A DNA stretch of 64,000 nucleotides from Certhia americana. Lineage: Eukaryota > Chordata > Aves > Passeriformes > Certhiidae. Position numbers and translations under genes: made by a program. The stretch's first letter is position 1. Every line of letters begins with the position of its first letter. A model generated the notes under the pieces. That model was not told where the DNA came from and did not search any database. It saw only the letters and a list, made by a program, of their open reading frames with translations. The DNA lies in the NCBI GenBank assembly GCA_018697195.1, contig CM031878.1, forward strand, positions 37,270,283 through 37,334,282, in the 5' to 3' direction. Below, piece by piece: positions 9,515 through 21,128 of this stretch.

Positions 9515-9540
9515 TGATTAGGCTTCATTATGCATGCATG
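9515..9540. promoter_or_regulatory. Homeodomain/POU-like motif cluster near GAS1 promoter
   Basis: A TGATTAG homeodomain-type core is followed at 9527-9540 by ATTATGCATGCATG, which contains an octamer-like ATGCAT and is partly palindromic. The cluster lies 40-60 bases upstream of the TATA-like site. Function is inferred from motif similarity only. Confidence 0.25.
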
Positions 9541-9680
9541 GAAAAGCAAACAAACAAAAAAAATTAGCAACGCTTCTTCTTTTACACAACCCCCCCAGCC
9601 TGCGCTTTCTCGCTCTCTTTCTCCCTTTCTCCACTTTTTCTCCCTTCGCTCGGCCCCCTTTCCCTGCCTCGCCACTTGCC

Positions 9681-9685
9681 ATTGG
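9681..9685 (-). promoter_or_regulatory. CCAAT box (candidate) upstream of GAS1
   Basis: ATTGG on the plus strand gives CCAAT on the minus strand, in a C-rich context that suits NF-Y binding. It is about 200 bases upstream of the TATA-like site, farther than usual for a core CCAAT box. Confidence 0.25.
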
Positions 9686-9706
9686 CCCAGCCTGTTGTTG
9701 AAACCC

Positions 9707-9737
9707 TTTTTTTTTTCTTTTTTTTTTTTTTTTTTTT
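9707..9737. repeat. Poly(T) tract upstream of GAS1
   Basis: A 31-bp T run interrupted by one C at 9717, followed by a CCCTCC pyrimidine stretch. It lies between the CCAAT box and the upstream GC-rich patch. Confidence 0.9.
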
Positions 9738-9839
9738 CCCTCCTTCCCTTTACGATGTGCTGGAGGGAGGGAAGGAGAGAGGGGGGCTGGAGGGCAGCTC
9801 ACATTCAAAGCTTGAAAGGAAAGGCTTAAGGAGAGTGAC

Positions 9840-10030
9840 AGCCCCCCGAGGAGCCCCTCCTCCCGTTAAGGCAGCGCGGCGAGAGGCGCTGAGCGGCGGC
9901 GGCGGCGCTGCGGGACCGGCCGGGCGCTGGCGGCGCCGGGAGGCATGGCTCTCCGCGCCCGTCCTGCAGGCATGGTACCCTCACTGGTCCTGCTCCCTGC
10001 ATCGAGGGGGGAAAAAACAAGTTCTCTAGC
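9840..10030. promoter_or_regulatory. GC-rich patch 1.1-1.3 kb upstream of GAS1
   Basis: A second short CpG-dense block with a (CGG)5 run at 9893-9907, separated from the main island by the T-rich promoter stretch. It may be a distal GAS1 start, or the start of a divergent plus-strand transcript; in human a regulatory RNA is annotated next to GAS1. The sequence alone does not decide between these. Confidence 0.4.
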
Positions 10031-10060
10031 TCGGATCACCCGTGTACCCAAACTTCCCAG

Positions 10061-11224
10061 TGATCCAAATGAGGCCAGAGCCGCTACCACACGGTAGGGA
10101 GGGTTAGGCTTAAAATGGGACCGACTTTGTTCTTACTGAAATAGAAGCACAGGTCCTGGTTTCAGTGTGCTAGTACTCCCCGGGAGAGCAAAGCTACTAG
10201 TGGTGTAGTGCGACCGTGTAAGTACTCCTTCGCTCTACTTTAGTATTACTACTTTCCACTTGCTGCATGCCCCACCGATTTTAAAGTCATTCAACTCAGC
10301 TTCCTCTCCTGAAATTTTTGTTCACCGTTTTAAGACACTGACTTACGAGGTTTCCTGTTGGCAGAAATACAGAAGATCCAAGTATAGTTCTTCAATACTT
10401 GATCTGCCATCTAGTAAAAATTTTTCTTAAATCTGCTAAGAGTTTTAATTGTAAGCAAAGTGCCTTGCAGAAGTCCTGCCTTCTTGTTACGCTTTCAATT
10501 TTTAAGGAAGTAGAAACAAAAATATTAAGGCCTGAAGAGAAGCATAACAAAGTAAGTAGTAGTGCATTTACCCCACTGCTTTTCGTTCCAGTGCCACCTT
10601 AATTCCAGAGCAACATCGTCTCCAACCACAAGGGGCATCGGTATCTGCTGCCTGTCAAAACTGGCGCTTTTTTCATCCTGAGACTATCAACTCCATCTGT
10701 CACAATAATTGGGACAAAATCTATTTTCCAGAAACTCGGGGATCTTAAAATGCCATGTGGTGTGGCATCATGTCTGTCTCAAAGTGCGTGGACCGTGGAG
10801 TGGTGGTCTGGTGTGGCTGCGAGTCAGTATGATTGATGGGTTGAGAAGCATTCATAAGGGCTTGCTCCATTGTCATCAGTTTTACAAGCTGCTTGCGTTT
10901 CTCCTTCAGTATAGTTTTTCCTATTGTGTAAAAGCTGTGTTTATAAATCTGAAAAAGCTTTGTTTAGAAACCCTGCCTCCATCCACCTAGTTTAGAACTG
11001 TTTCTTTTAATTTTTGTTTAAGAGTGGTATTAAAAATGGCAGACGCCGTTCAGGCAGGTTTTAGTAAATATACTTTGCTATCTACTCTGGGACCGTTCAT
11101 GCTTTGTTACTCTGTTGTCTGATCATACCACTGCTATTGGTGGAAATCAGCTAGTTTGGGGTGTCTCGGTTGGAGATGACATTACAGGTGCTGTTCAACG
11201 TACTGCTGCACTGACTGGTTCCGA
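10061..11224. other. Non-coding upstream flank of GAS1
   Basis: Mixed-composition sequence with scattered short open frames and no recognised repeat or gene. Confidence 0.5.
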
Positions 11225-11700
11225 GGGAAAATGCCCTACAGTGCCATTGGAGGGACGAGGGCCGGGATGCCGGGATGTTCCAGACATAAGAGAGTCTGAG
11301 AGAGGGGGTTACAATGGAGCAGGATCGTGGCTTGGGGCCTCCTGAGCTTCCTCAGCATGGGAGAGAGGAGTCCCAAGTGTGGCTGCCTTCTCCGGATAGC
11401 TGGGTGATGTGCTCTGCCCGCTCCCAGCCTTTGCCTTCACTTGCAGAAACCATCCAGCTCGGCTGCGCTTCATTTCTGCAGCAGAAAGCAGGCTGTTTAC
11501 AATATGAGCAAAGACTGCAGCTGAACTTCGGGCCTCCCAGGAGGGGGAGTAGAGGAGCCTTCGCTGCTGGCCTTGCATCCTTGTGTGTCTGGGAGGAGGC
11601 TGCTGTGGTGCTGCCGAAGCAGGAAGAGGATCGGTGCCTTGTCCCGCTAGTGCTGACGGGCTTCCCTGGCTGGACTGTTGGACTCCAGGCCGTGGCATGA
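11225..11700. other. GC-rich, CpG-poor patch about 2.5-3 kb upstream of GAS1
   Basis: The composition rises well above the flanks, with several CTGCAG-type cores and a forkhead-like TGTTTAC at about 11493. Overlapping open frames of about 120-130 codons exist on both strands, which is expected where stop codons are thinned by GC content. None resembles a known protein. It may be an enhancer, an exon of a non-coding transcript, or neither. Confidence 0.3.
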
Positions 11701-13556
11701 AACATCACATTATTCATAGGTAGAAATTTTCACACACAGCTTTTATTTAAAGAAATGAATATTTTGTACAGGGATAATAATAATAAAAATAGAAATGTTG
11801 ACTTTGAAGTATGGAGTTACCTTTGGTATCATACAACTGACAAATATTTTAATAGAAATAGGTGGATTCTTCAATTACAACACCTTTTAGCCATCTAGAA
11901 TATGATCATCTACATTCAGGATTATATACTGTCAATAAATTAGCTTCTTAAAATGGTTTATAGCATTTCTCTGTTTTGTCTTTATTTAATGAGCATTTGG
12001 ATTCTGTCCATCTGTAACTACAATTTTGAGAAAATAAATATTTTCTTGTGTGGAGCTAAATCTAGGGAAATAATTCTCTGGCCCCACTTTGATCCAAGTT
12101 TTTTAATAACCAGAGTGATATTGCCAAATGCTGCTTTTCAATTTTCAGAGTAGCTGTAAAAGTAATGTGGAAGGCAGCTCTTGCTCTGTTTCACAAAGCA
12201 CCAAATCCGAAAATATATTCCATAACTTGACAGTAGAATATGACCTGGTAATTTTCTGAAATCCCACATATGCTAGGTTTTTCCATGCTGTTCTTTCCAG
12301 TCTCAGCAACTGATTTACTTCTTTGCACCAGCACTCCAAATTACTATAGAGTAGCTGTCATCCAGCACTAGGGTCATTTTGGCAACCCGAAAAGCCAGTG
12401 TGTATGTGATCTGGATTTATTGGAAAGACACCTTGGCACCTTTCTGTCTAATCCTGATGTCTTTTTTTTTTTTTTTTTTTTTTTACTTCATGCCTTTTCC
12501 TAATGGATATTGTTTCCAAATCATTTTTCTTTAGCTCTTTTTTGACCTATTTTACATCAAGAGTGTTTAGAAAATAAGAAAATCAAGTAGGCACGTACCA
12601 GTTGACCTTAAAATTTAGACATTCACATTCAGTTGTAACTGAAAATACATGGCCATGGTTAATTCTTCTCAAATTATTTTAAAGCACATTTTTTATTGGC
12701 TTATATTGATTTTTTTTTTTTTTCTCATTTTAAGAGATTTACAACTGCTATTAGAAATTTCTGGCTGGTGTACTGGGAATTAATTTGTTGATATAATTTC
12801 AGTATGTGCATCTGTTAATATCTCAAATATGTGCCTGATAGGGATACACAAAGAGCAATTTTTCTTCCTGAGGAAGTGACTTAATTCTCTAGTAATAGTA
12901 GACTTCACTTGGCTCAGTAAGCTGTCACTCACTGTAGCCTGTGCAGATGAATGAATATGGACATGTGCATACAGCAGAGTTCTTGGATTTGGTGTAACTT
13001 CAGAGACGCATATATAATGTCTGCATTCTAAAGTTACAAAAGGAAAACTTTGCAATTTACCAGATTCCCAGCACAAACTGGGGGCAGTGGAATGAATATA
13101 ATGCATTCAAGTGGTGTCTGTTTCAATGCAGAAGAGACAGTGAAGACATCTAAATTAGGTTTCTTCTCCACATCTGGAGCAGCATCTTTTTATTGTCTCT
13201 GCAGGAGTGTTTGGGACATTCATGTCTTGAGTTAGACACCTAAACTAGGTGGAATTCTCCCCAAAACAGTAACATCTGTACTAGAATGTGCATGACTTCC
13301 CAGTGTGACCATGTGTTCTCTTCTTAATTTAGTCAGAAAGAAAAATAATGTACAGGGAAGATAGTAAGTAATTGTATTGACCAACAGTTGATTTGAAGCT
13401 CATAGCTGCTGAAACTACTACACTTTATGCTTAGGATCAGTTAGACATTGTTCTGTTTGCTATGCATTTTTGAGGTTGTCTTTGTCAGTGTTAAGTGTCA
13501 TGAGCATTACAATATATGGGTCCTGCAAATGTGCTGTAGTGGTTAACTGCACACCC
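11701..13556. other. Non-coding, AT-rich with T-runs
   Basis: Contains T-runs at 12462-12484 and about 12710-12723. No gene or mobile element was recognised. Confidence 0.5.
12462..12484. repeat. Poly(T) tract, 23 bp
   Basis: Mononucleotide T run with no flanking element I can name. Confidence 0.9.
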
Positions 13557-13608
13557 AGAATCACACAAATAGAATGGTTTGGGTTGGAAGGGAGCTTTAA
13601 AGGTCATC
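13557..13608 (-). mobile_element. CR1 3' tail, antisense, detached from its body
   Basis: The plus text 'agaatggtttgggttggaag' (13571-13590) is the reverse complement of the conserved CR1 3' end. The match stops at 'ggtcatct' near 13609, and the next part of a CR1 reading in the same direction resumes at about 14341 with 'gatctagttccaaac'. It is therefore best read as the tail of the CR1 at 14341-15895, split by an insertion. Confidence 0.75.
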
Positions 13609-14340
13609 TTTGGGGATGACATAAGGGTGTCCCTTGTATTGCAAAGTCATAACTACAGGTCCCACACCAGATGCACAAATAGTCCATCAACTATAGGTCT
13701 GGTTGCAAAAGAGCCAGTTGGATGCACAACTAGCACTGTTTCATTGAGTGGAACGAAGAAAGTTCTTTTGGGTTGCTGATGACAACTCATTAACTGCAGA
13801 GTGGCTGTGTATAGCAGTAACAATGTAATTACAATCCCAAGCTTAATATCAGGGTTGACACTCATCATGTCTGAGGATGTAGGGCTTACTAAAAGGTAAG
13901 TAGACCAAGGAAAACAAATCCATCAATCTGTCCCTGCAATTTTGCACTGAAGTTTCATGCCCTGTTTGGATGCAAAATTGGGGTACATTTTATAACCACT
14001 GCTGTGTCTAGTGCTGTGGATGGGACTGTGGTCAAGCCTTTTGTTCTTTGTGGGCACATTGTATGGAATGTTTCTTTGTAGGAGGTGTATTTGATTTTTA
14101 CAAAACATTTCTGAGTATCAGGTTGAAGAACAAGACTGTGCAGACTACACCTCACTCCGCATTCCCCCCTGCCCCCATGCCATGACAACACAAACCACAA
14201 GACTTCCACTTGATTTCTGCACCTGCATCACAGGCCCCATCACATACTGAGCTATACCAACACCTGCCCATGACAGGGGAGTTAGAACTAGAGGTGATCT
14301 TTAAGGTTCTTTCCCACTCAAAACATTTTATGATAGGATG
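13609..14340 (+). mobile_element. Inserted segment ending in a sense CR1 tail; body unidentified
   Basis: The right end (about 14256-14337) reads as a plus-sense CR1 tail: a 'cacctgcccatgacagggga' block (14261-14280), then 'tgatctttaaggttc', then a degraded ATTTTATGAT terminal repeat. It points opposite to the surrounding antisense CR1. Near-matching heptamers GTCATCT (13603-13609) and GTGATCT (14340-14346) border it and could be a target-site duplication. The body, 13610-14255, does not look like CR1 to me and has no coding potential I recognise. It may be a chimeric or transduced retroposon, or a CR1 tail beside unrelated inserted DNA. Confidence 0.5.
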
Positions 14341-15895
14341 TGATCTAGTTCCAAACACCCTGCAATGAGCAGAGACATACTCAAGTGTATCAAGTTGTTT
14401 AAACCCTCATCTAACCTGACCTTGACTGTTACCAGGGATGGGGCATCCACCACCTCTCTGAGCGATCTCTTCCATTGTTTTATCACCCTCATCATAACAA
14501 ATTTCTTCCTTATATCAAGTCTAAATCTACCCTCTTTTAGCTCAAAACCATTACGCTTGTCCTTTTGCTAAAGGCCTTATCAACAGATTTGTCCCCACAT
14601 TTTTTGTGAACCCCTTTTAGGCCCTGGAAGACCACAATAAAGTCACTTTGTAGTCTTCTCTAGTCTGAGCAGCCCCAGCTGTTTCAGTCTGTCTTCGTAT
14701 GTTCCAGTCCTCTGATCATTTTTGTGGTGTCCCTCTGGTCCTGCTCCATCAGGTCCATTTCTCTCCTGTGTTGATGGCCCCAGAGCTAGACACAGCACTC
14801 CAGGTGGGGTGCAAATGCACATTCACAGTCACACAGTCACAGAATATTCGGAGTTGGAAGGGACCCACAAGGATCACTGTGTCCAGCTCTTAAGTGGATT
14901 GAGGGATTGAAACCACTACCTTGGTATTGTTAGCACCAGACTAACCAACTGGTTCATGCCCAGCCTGCTATTCAGCACTACCATAAGTCCTTCCCATCAG
15001 GGCTGCTCTCCATCTGTTTATTCTCAAGCCTGTGTTGATGTCAAGGGTTGCCCTGACCCAGGTGCCGCTCCTTACCCTTGGTTTTGATGAACCTTGGACT
15101 CACTTCTTGACCTTGTCCAGGTGCCTCTGGATGGCATCCTGTCCTTCAGGTGTGTCAACAGCACCACTCAGCTTGGTGTCACCTGCAGACTTGCTGAGGG
15201 TGCACTTGATCCATTTATCTATGTCTTGAGCAGTCCTGGTAGCAGTATGGATCCCTAAGGCAGCCACTTGTCACTGATCTCCATTCAGACATGGAGCCAT
15301 TGACCACTACCCTCTGTGTGCAACCATCCAGCCAGTTCCTTATCCACCAAACAGACAACCCATCATATCCTTCTCTTTCCAGTTTAGAGAGAAGAATGAG
15401 GTAGACCACTGCAAAGGCCTGCAGAAGTCTGTATAGATGACATCTGTGGCCCTTCCTTTGTCCACTGATGTAGTCATTCCATCATAGGAGGCCACTGGAT
15501 TGGTCAGTGAGGACTTGCCCTTGATGAAGCTGTGCTGGCTGTCTTGAATCACCTGCTAAAGCACAGTGTCTAGGAGGAACTGTCCTATGATCTTCCCAGC
15601 ACAGAGGCAAGGCTGACAGTTCGGTAGTTTCGAGACTTTCTTTCTACCCTTTTAAAAGATGGGAACAATGTCCCCCCTTTTCCAGTCACCTGGGATTTCA
15701 CCTGACTGATATCAGTTTTCACATATCAAGGAGAGTGTCTTGCCAGCTAGATCAGCCAATTGTCTCAGGAGGTTGGGAAGCATTTTATCAAGTCCCATAG
15801 ACTTATGTATGTTCAGGTTCTTTTACTGTGGGAGGGACACTGGTCCACTAAGTTCCTGCCTTGAGATCTGTCCACTTGTGAGGACACACAAGTTT
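14341..15895 (-). mobile_element. CR1 LINE, antisense, ORF2 reverse-transcriptase part, decayed
   Basis: About 1.5 kb of CR1 on the minus strand, continuing the tail at 13557-13608. Minus-strand translation of 15340-15552 gives a segment with [15 protein letters not shown] and [13 protein letters not shown], and 15215-15409 gives [12 protein letters not shown] and [11 protein letters not shown]. Both are characteristic of the CR1 reverse transcriptase but fall in different frames, so the gene is broken. The RT encoded an enzyme that copies its own RNA at the target site. The element is 5'-truncated near 15895 and is interrupted by a SINE at 14826-14952. Confidence 0.92.
14826..14952 (-). mobile_element. 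tRNA-headed, CR1-tailed SINE (TguSINE1-like), nested in CR1
   Basis: On the minus strand this reads as a tRNA-like head joined to a CR1-type tail. The head has CAGTTGGTTAG (end of an A box region), then GGTGCTAACAATACCAAGG, which resembles tRNA-Ile with its anticodon arm, and a B box GGTTTCAATCC at 14904-14914. The tail reads as 'gatccttgtgggtcccttcc' and ends in TTCTGTGA. This is the structure of TguSINE1, a passerine SINE moved by CR1 machinery. The first bases of the tRNA head are missing, so it is 5'-truncated. Family assignment is from memory. Confidence 0.65.
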
Positions 15896-18800
15896 GCCTG
15901 AAACAGATTTTTAATCCACTGCCTCCTTCTTTTTTTTTTTTTTTAATATGCCTTTTACATTTATAATATTTACTTAAAAATTGAGTAGCATCCTTGTAAA
16001 GTTGGGGGTTGTTATTTATATATGAAATAGTATCACTGGGAGATTTACCCAGTGCATCCAGTAAAGTAAACATGAAAGTATTGCACAATACAGTATCGCT
16101 GGACTTCTTTTTTGAACTCTCTTCCAATCTAAACTACAAACTAGACCACACATGCTGTTAAAACATATCTAAGTAGGACATCAACCCTTTTTTGGTCCTA
16201 AGAAAGGCAAAAGTAGTGGTAAAGCCAACTGGTTCCTGGTCACCTGTTAAGCCAATTAGAGACAGGTTTTAAATAACCATATCCTATGAAGATAAATATG
16301 AACCATACACACTGTCAAAGTGTGTGACAGGATAGTTGGGTCTTCCCCTCCATCCTCCCTGCCCTACACATAACTTCTTCCTTTGTTATTTTCTCCAGTA
16401 GGAAATGTGATTTGGCCTTAGATAAGAACACTAGGTGGGAATTGTGCTAAGATGAGAACACCAGGTAGGAATTTCAGGAGGAGCTGTCTGTATGCTCACA
16501 TAATGAATGCATTCCAGAGATGGAGAAGCTGTGGTAATCAAGGCTGACTTGGTTACATATCAGCCTGCAAAAGGGTATATTTGCCTGGTGGGGTGAGGTA
16601 AAATGGTTTTCCAAGGCTGCAGTCAGCTTCTGGGTGGATCCCCTCCGTGGCAGGGAGGCCTGCATTGTACGTCCAGCCTGAGGACAGGGAAACACTCACT
16701 TTTGGAAGGGTGAGTGAAAGTGCTAAAACCTAACTTGTGTGGAGATGACATTCTAAAGTAGCTACACAGGCACTTTGTTGCTTTGTAATTGTGTGTTCTG
16801 TAAGGCCGAAGACTGTAAACCTGTACATTTCTAGCTGAACTTGCTTATATTATAATCCTTAAGACATGATTATATTATATACTTCATTAACTATACTTAG
16901 ATACTGTATTAGCAACAATTCTAATCATAATCATTCACAAAATCAGTATCATATTTCTCTTGTCTGACCAAGAGTCTGCTATTGTTTCATGTCAAACCAA
17001 TTTCAACCATTACAGTTTTAAGGGAGTTCTTTGGTGGACATGTCAACATACATACACATGGAAGCAGTTAGATTTTTTGTTTGCTGGATTGTTTTGGTTC
17101 ATTAATCGTTTTACTTTCTGATTTTTCAAATGTTTGCAACTACCCAGAAGAAACTAACAGTTTCTGTTTCATTTTCTGGGTGTGCTTCTTTGAAATTTGT
17201 ATGATACAAGCTTGTAAGAAATCAGAAATTCTAAGTGTTTCAACAGGTGAAGTATAAAGAAATGAGTAATTTTGTGGGTAAGCAGTTCCACTCAATATGC
17301 ACAAAAATAAGATGGAAAAAATAGGAGTAGTGATTTCATTTTTTTTGTCATTTCAGATTATACCAACAGAAGTAAAACGTACTCTGGAAGGGTGACATCT
17401 AATTTGGTCTCCTACTTTTTCTATTTCCAAATTCATTTTCAGTATTAGAATTTGAAGATGGCTGTAGTGAAACATGCCATTCAGAAATATATTCTCAGTG
17501 AGTTCAGTTTAATAGCTATCCTTGATGTGTCTTGTGATATTTGCCTACAGCATTGTTAACACTCAAAAGTATCTGTGATTAAAATAAAATTGTCATTCAA
17601 AACAATTTGATTAAAGCAATAAAAATCTAATTCAACATAAATTGGGAGTTAGCAAACTGACTTTGGGCGTTTTCCAATAGGTCTCTAAGCACAGCTGGCT
17701 TCATATCATCAAGAAATGGTGATGTCTTTATTGAGTTGACCTGCTATAAAAGGGTGTCAGACTTGTTTATTACACCTTCTCAGAAAAGTTTTATTCTTTC
17801 ATTCTACTGAAACAAAATGTATTTAGACTAAATAGTGTGCTAAACATGAAGTAGGCATGCAAATATTTCAGAGTCCTGACCCAGATTACCAATTCAAATA
17901 AATCAGTGTTACTCAATAAATAAACTAAGTGTGCTCAGGCAAGGATTTGCTTTGATTTAACCAGGTCTTTTAAAAGGCAGTTATAGTTAATCAGTGTAAC
18001 TTTTGATACGGTCAGCAGCCTACACTCCCTTAAGTCCATTTGTTCATTTGTTTGAAATATCAGAGGATGAATGAATTAAGGTGGATTTCTATGTGGAGAG
18101 AAATAGCATGGATAATTAGCAGATTTTATTACAGGAAGAGCAGCTATATTCATGTAGGTACATGTATCTTTCTTCCTACATGTCACCTAAAATTAAAAGA
18201 TGTCAAAGCAGTTAGTAGAATTCTACACCATACCTCTACCACACCCTTGGCTGTGGTGTCTGAATATTGGGATGAAAGAAAAATAGCTACGTCTTAAAAG
18301 TTTAATTTGCAAAAGTGATGAGTGATACAATTACTTCCTTATTAGAGGCACAATCTGAAACATTTCCAGACAGCCTGATTTCCAGAATATGCTGAGCACC
18401 TAACCTTTGAAAATCAGTTTTTCTAATTTGATATTCAAACAAGAATCATTCATAGTCGTGGATAGCTTTGAAAACATATTTCCTTTCTGCAGCTAACAAA
18501 AATGAAGGGCTCCAGATGTCATAGAGAAATACAGTCAGTCATAAACTTGTTATTGTGTCAATAACAAGTATTAAAGTATTGAGGTGAGAGATCTCATAAC
18601 AACATCACATAATAGCTGTGGTTTTCTTTTCAGGTGAATTATTAAATGTGTTCAATTTTTTGATGTATCAAAATACACTGAGCCACCAGCTGTTCGTCGT
18701 TGTGTTTCAAATGAGTATTTTGTTCTTCCTACAAATAGCAATCATGCTGTGTGTGCATTGAAGGTGAGTTCTTCCTGCTTGCCTGAGGCGACTGGTCATT

Positions 18801-21124
18801 TCAAAGTTCTGCAAGAGGAGTGGATCAGCTCTAGGGTGACTGTAAAGATGAGACTAAAGCCTTTGGGGACAATGGTTAGCAACAGTGGTGCTCTGGAGAT
18901 TTCCCAGTCTCTGGGAACTAAGTTGTATGCTAGCATCCAGCTGTTCTCTGGAGCCAGACCATTCAATATCCATGGTTGGATAGCCCAAAAATGTCCAGAG
19001 ACTTATAGATATTGCACATTAGAGATGAAAAGTTTTGGAATGTTCTCCATTCCTATTGCAGGATTGTGCCATCAGTGTGAGATTAGTCATTGTATTAAAT
19101 TTTCCAGTAGTTGATTTTGAGCTATTTTTAAATGTCCTGGATGATAAGTTAAAGGGTTTCTATTACCTTCATTCAAAAGCTTTATTTGTTTGGAAAAATC
19201 TCTTATTGCTGATCTGAATTTATCACCTTTCGATATGATTGGTCATAGCTATATTTCATTTTCCCCCCCAGGTATCTTTCTAAAAGTATTAATTCCTGTG
19301 GAATTCATAAAATTAGTTGCTAGGGTAATGATTGGTTCATTAAATGGCATCTCTTTGTGTGGCATTGTCTAGTTACTTTTATCTAATGTGTATATTCAGA
19401 CCTTATACTGAGCTGAAGCAAACTTAGGTTAGGATTTAGTATAACAATGTTGCTAATATCTTGTAAAATCAAGTCAATAGCATTTAAATTTGTTTCATTC
19501 TGTTTTAAGATCAGCTTTATACATTCACCCCACAAATCTGTTTATTACCCATTTCTTTCTGTTGTTCATAGCCTTTACCCCATTCTGGATACCCTATTTG
19601 TGCTTATGGGCTGCAAGCTGTTACATAAAAAAATTAGAAAACTGGAAAAGATACTTTCTAAATTAAGATTGTCTTGTGAGAAAAACAGCCTTACAAGTTT
19701 ATACCCTGTCTTTGCTTTCTAATTTTGGCATTTGTTTCTTTAAATTTAGCTGTAAAAGAGAGAAAATTTATTATCTGCTTGCCCCCTTCTTAAGGTCCAA
19801 GTTGGTTTTCTTCCAACAAAAGTCTGAGTTAAGGTTTTGCTTTTATAATATTTGCTTCATACCATGGGAAGATGCTACAGATGTGCTGTAGAGTTGAGGT
19901 TCTGCAATACACCCATGGTACCTCTTTTGGAATTGCAAAGCTAGTCTTGCTTAAAAACTTTTTATAATATCCTATTTAAGGAATATCTGTATTTCATAGT
20001 TGGTTTTAACCTAAATTTAACCTAAAATATATAACTGCATAAGACATTGGGGCTTTTTGACGGAAAAGTGGGATCATTAACTGATCACTTTTTTGAGTTG
20101 CAAATTCCAGCATGTTATTTATCCTCAACTCTAGTGAATTCTTGCACACTGAAAGTTTAGTAGTGTGTTCTGATGTGGAGAACCTGATGCTTACTGCAAG
20201 ACAATGAATTTCCTTGGAGAGAGATGAAAGGATCACGTATGCACGTGGCTAGAACTAGTGTCCTTTAAATATTTTCACCATTCTTTGTTCCACTGAGGAA
20301 TTGTTGCCTCTTTGTGATAACATCTTGGTACTTATTTTCCCTATGCCTACATTTTTCCCCTGGCATTTTCCCTCTCAGATCCATTTTTTTTCCCTCTTAT
20401 TTTTCAGTCCCTACTCGCATTTAGAAAAAAATAGCAGTGGAGAAGCCTTCTATTTAATTATATTTACTGAAACTGCTATGGCCTCTCCAGCTGCCTTTTA
20501 CCAACTTTCTTAACTGAATTTCCCTTCTCAAAACTATTTATCAAAGGTAAAGCATTGTACCTGGATGTACATACAAAGTGTATGCCTGGATGTAGTTGTG
20601 TGAGAATTTTTCAGGATCATTTGGGTGGCCATCCTGTAATCTTTCTGTGGATTTGGGAATGTTACAACCAGGTGGAAAATTGCATCCTGAATGACACACT
20701 ACAGATGTGCATGGCTCAGAGCAGATAGTTCAGAGAAAGCCATTTGAATGAATCTGCATGAAGTGTTCAGTGAATTATTAAAGAATGTGGCAAAATATAA
20801 GTGTGCTTACACATCATTTGAGAACAGAAAATGGGTCAAAAACTGTCAAACAAGAAGCTTGTTGTGAACCATTCAGGCAGTTTTAGGCTTCTTTTAGATG
20901 GAATGTGACCCTGCTAACCCTGAAGTGTGAGTTAGACCTTTGATGTTCAAGGGGACTCTGAATTAGGCAGACATAGTTCATCCAGCCTGAGACAGTAGCA
21001 TGTAAGTGCCTGGTGCAAGCTCTCCCTTCAGTCGAACCAGGCCTGGTTTGTAACCAGCCTTGAAACATGCAAGATCTACTAAAATACTTTGAAGAAGTGG
21101 TCAAGAGTTGACCAGACATCTGTT

Positions 21125-21128
<4 letters not shown>
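15896..21128. other. Non-coding, gene-poor
   Basis: AT-rich DNA with a T-run at 15930-15944 and many short chance open frames. No gene, RNA gene or mobile element was recognised in this 5.2-kb stretch. Confidence 0.5.

Noticed and set aside
9518..9808. Lysine-rich minus-strand frame upstream of GAS1
   Set aside because: Translation of the poly(T)/pyrimidine tract (lysine run from the A-rich strand); simple-repeat artefact.
14904..14952. A functional tRNA-Ile gene on the minus strand
   Set aside because: The acceptor stem and start of the A box are missing and the sequence runs straight into a CR1 tail, so it is a SINE head.
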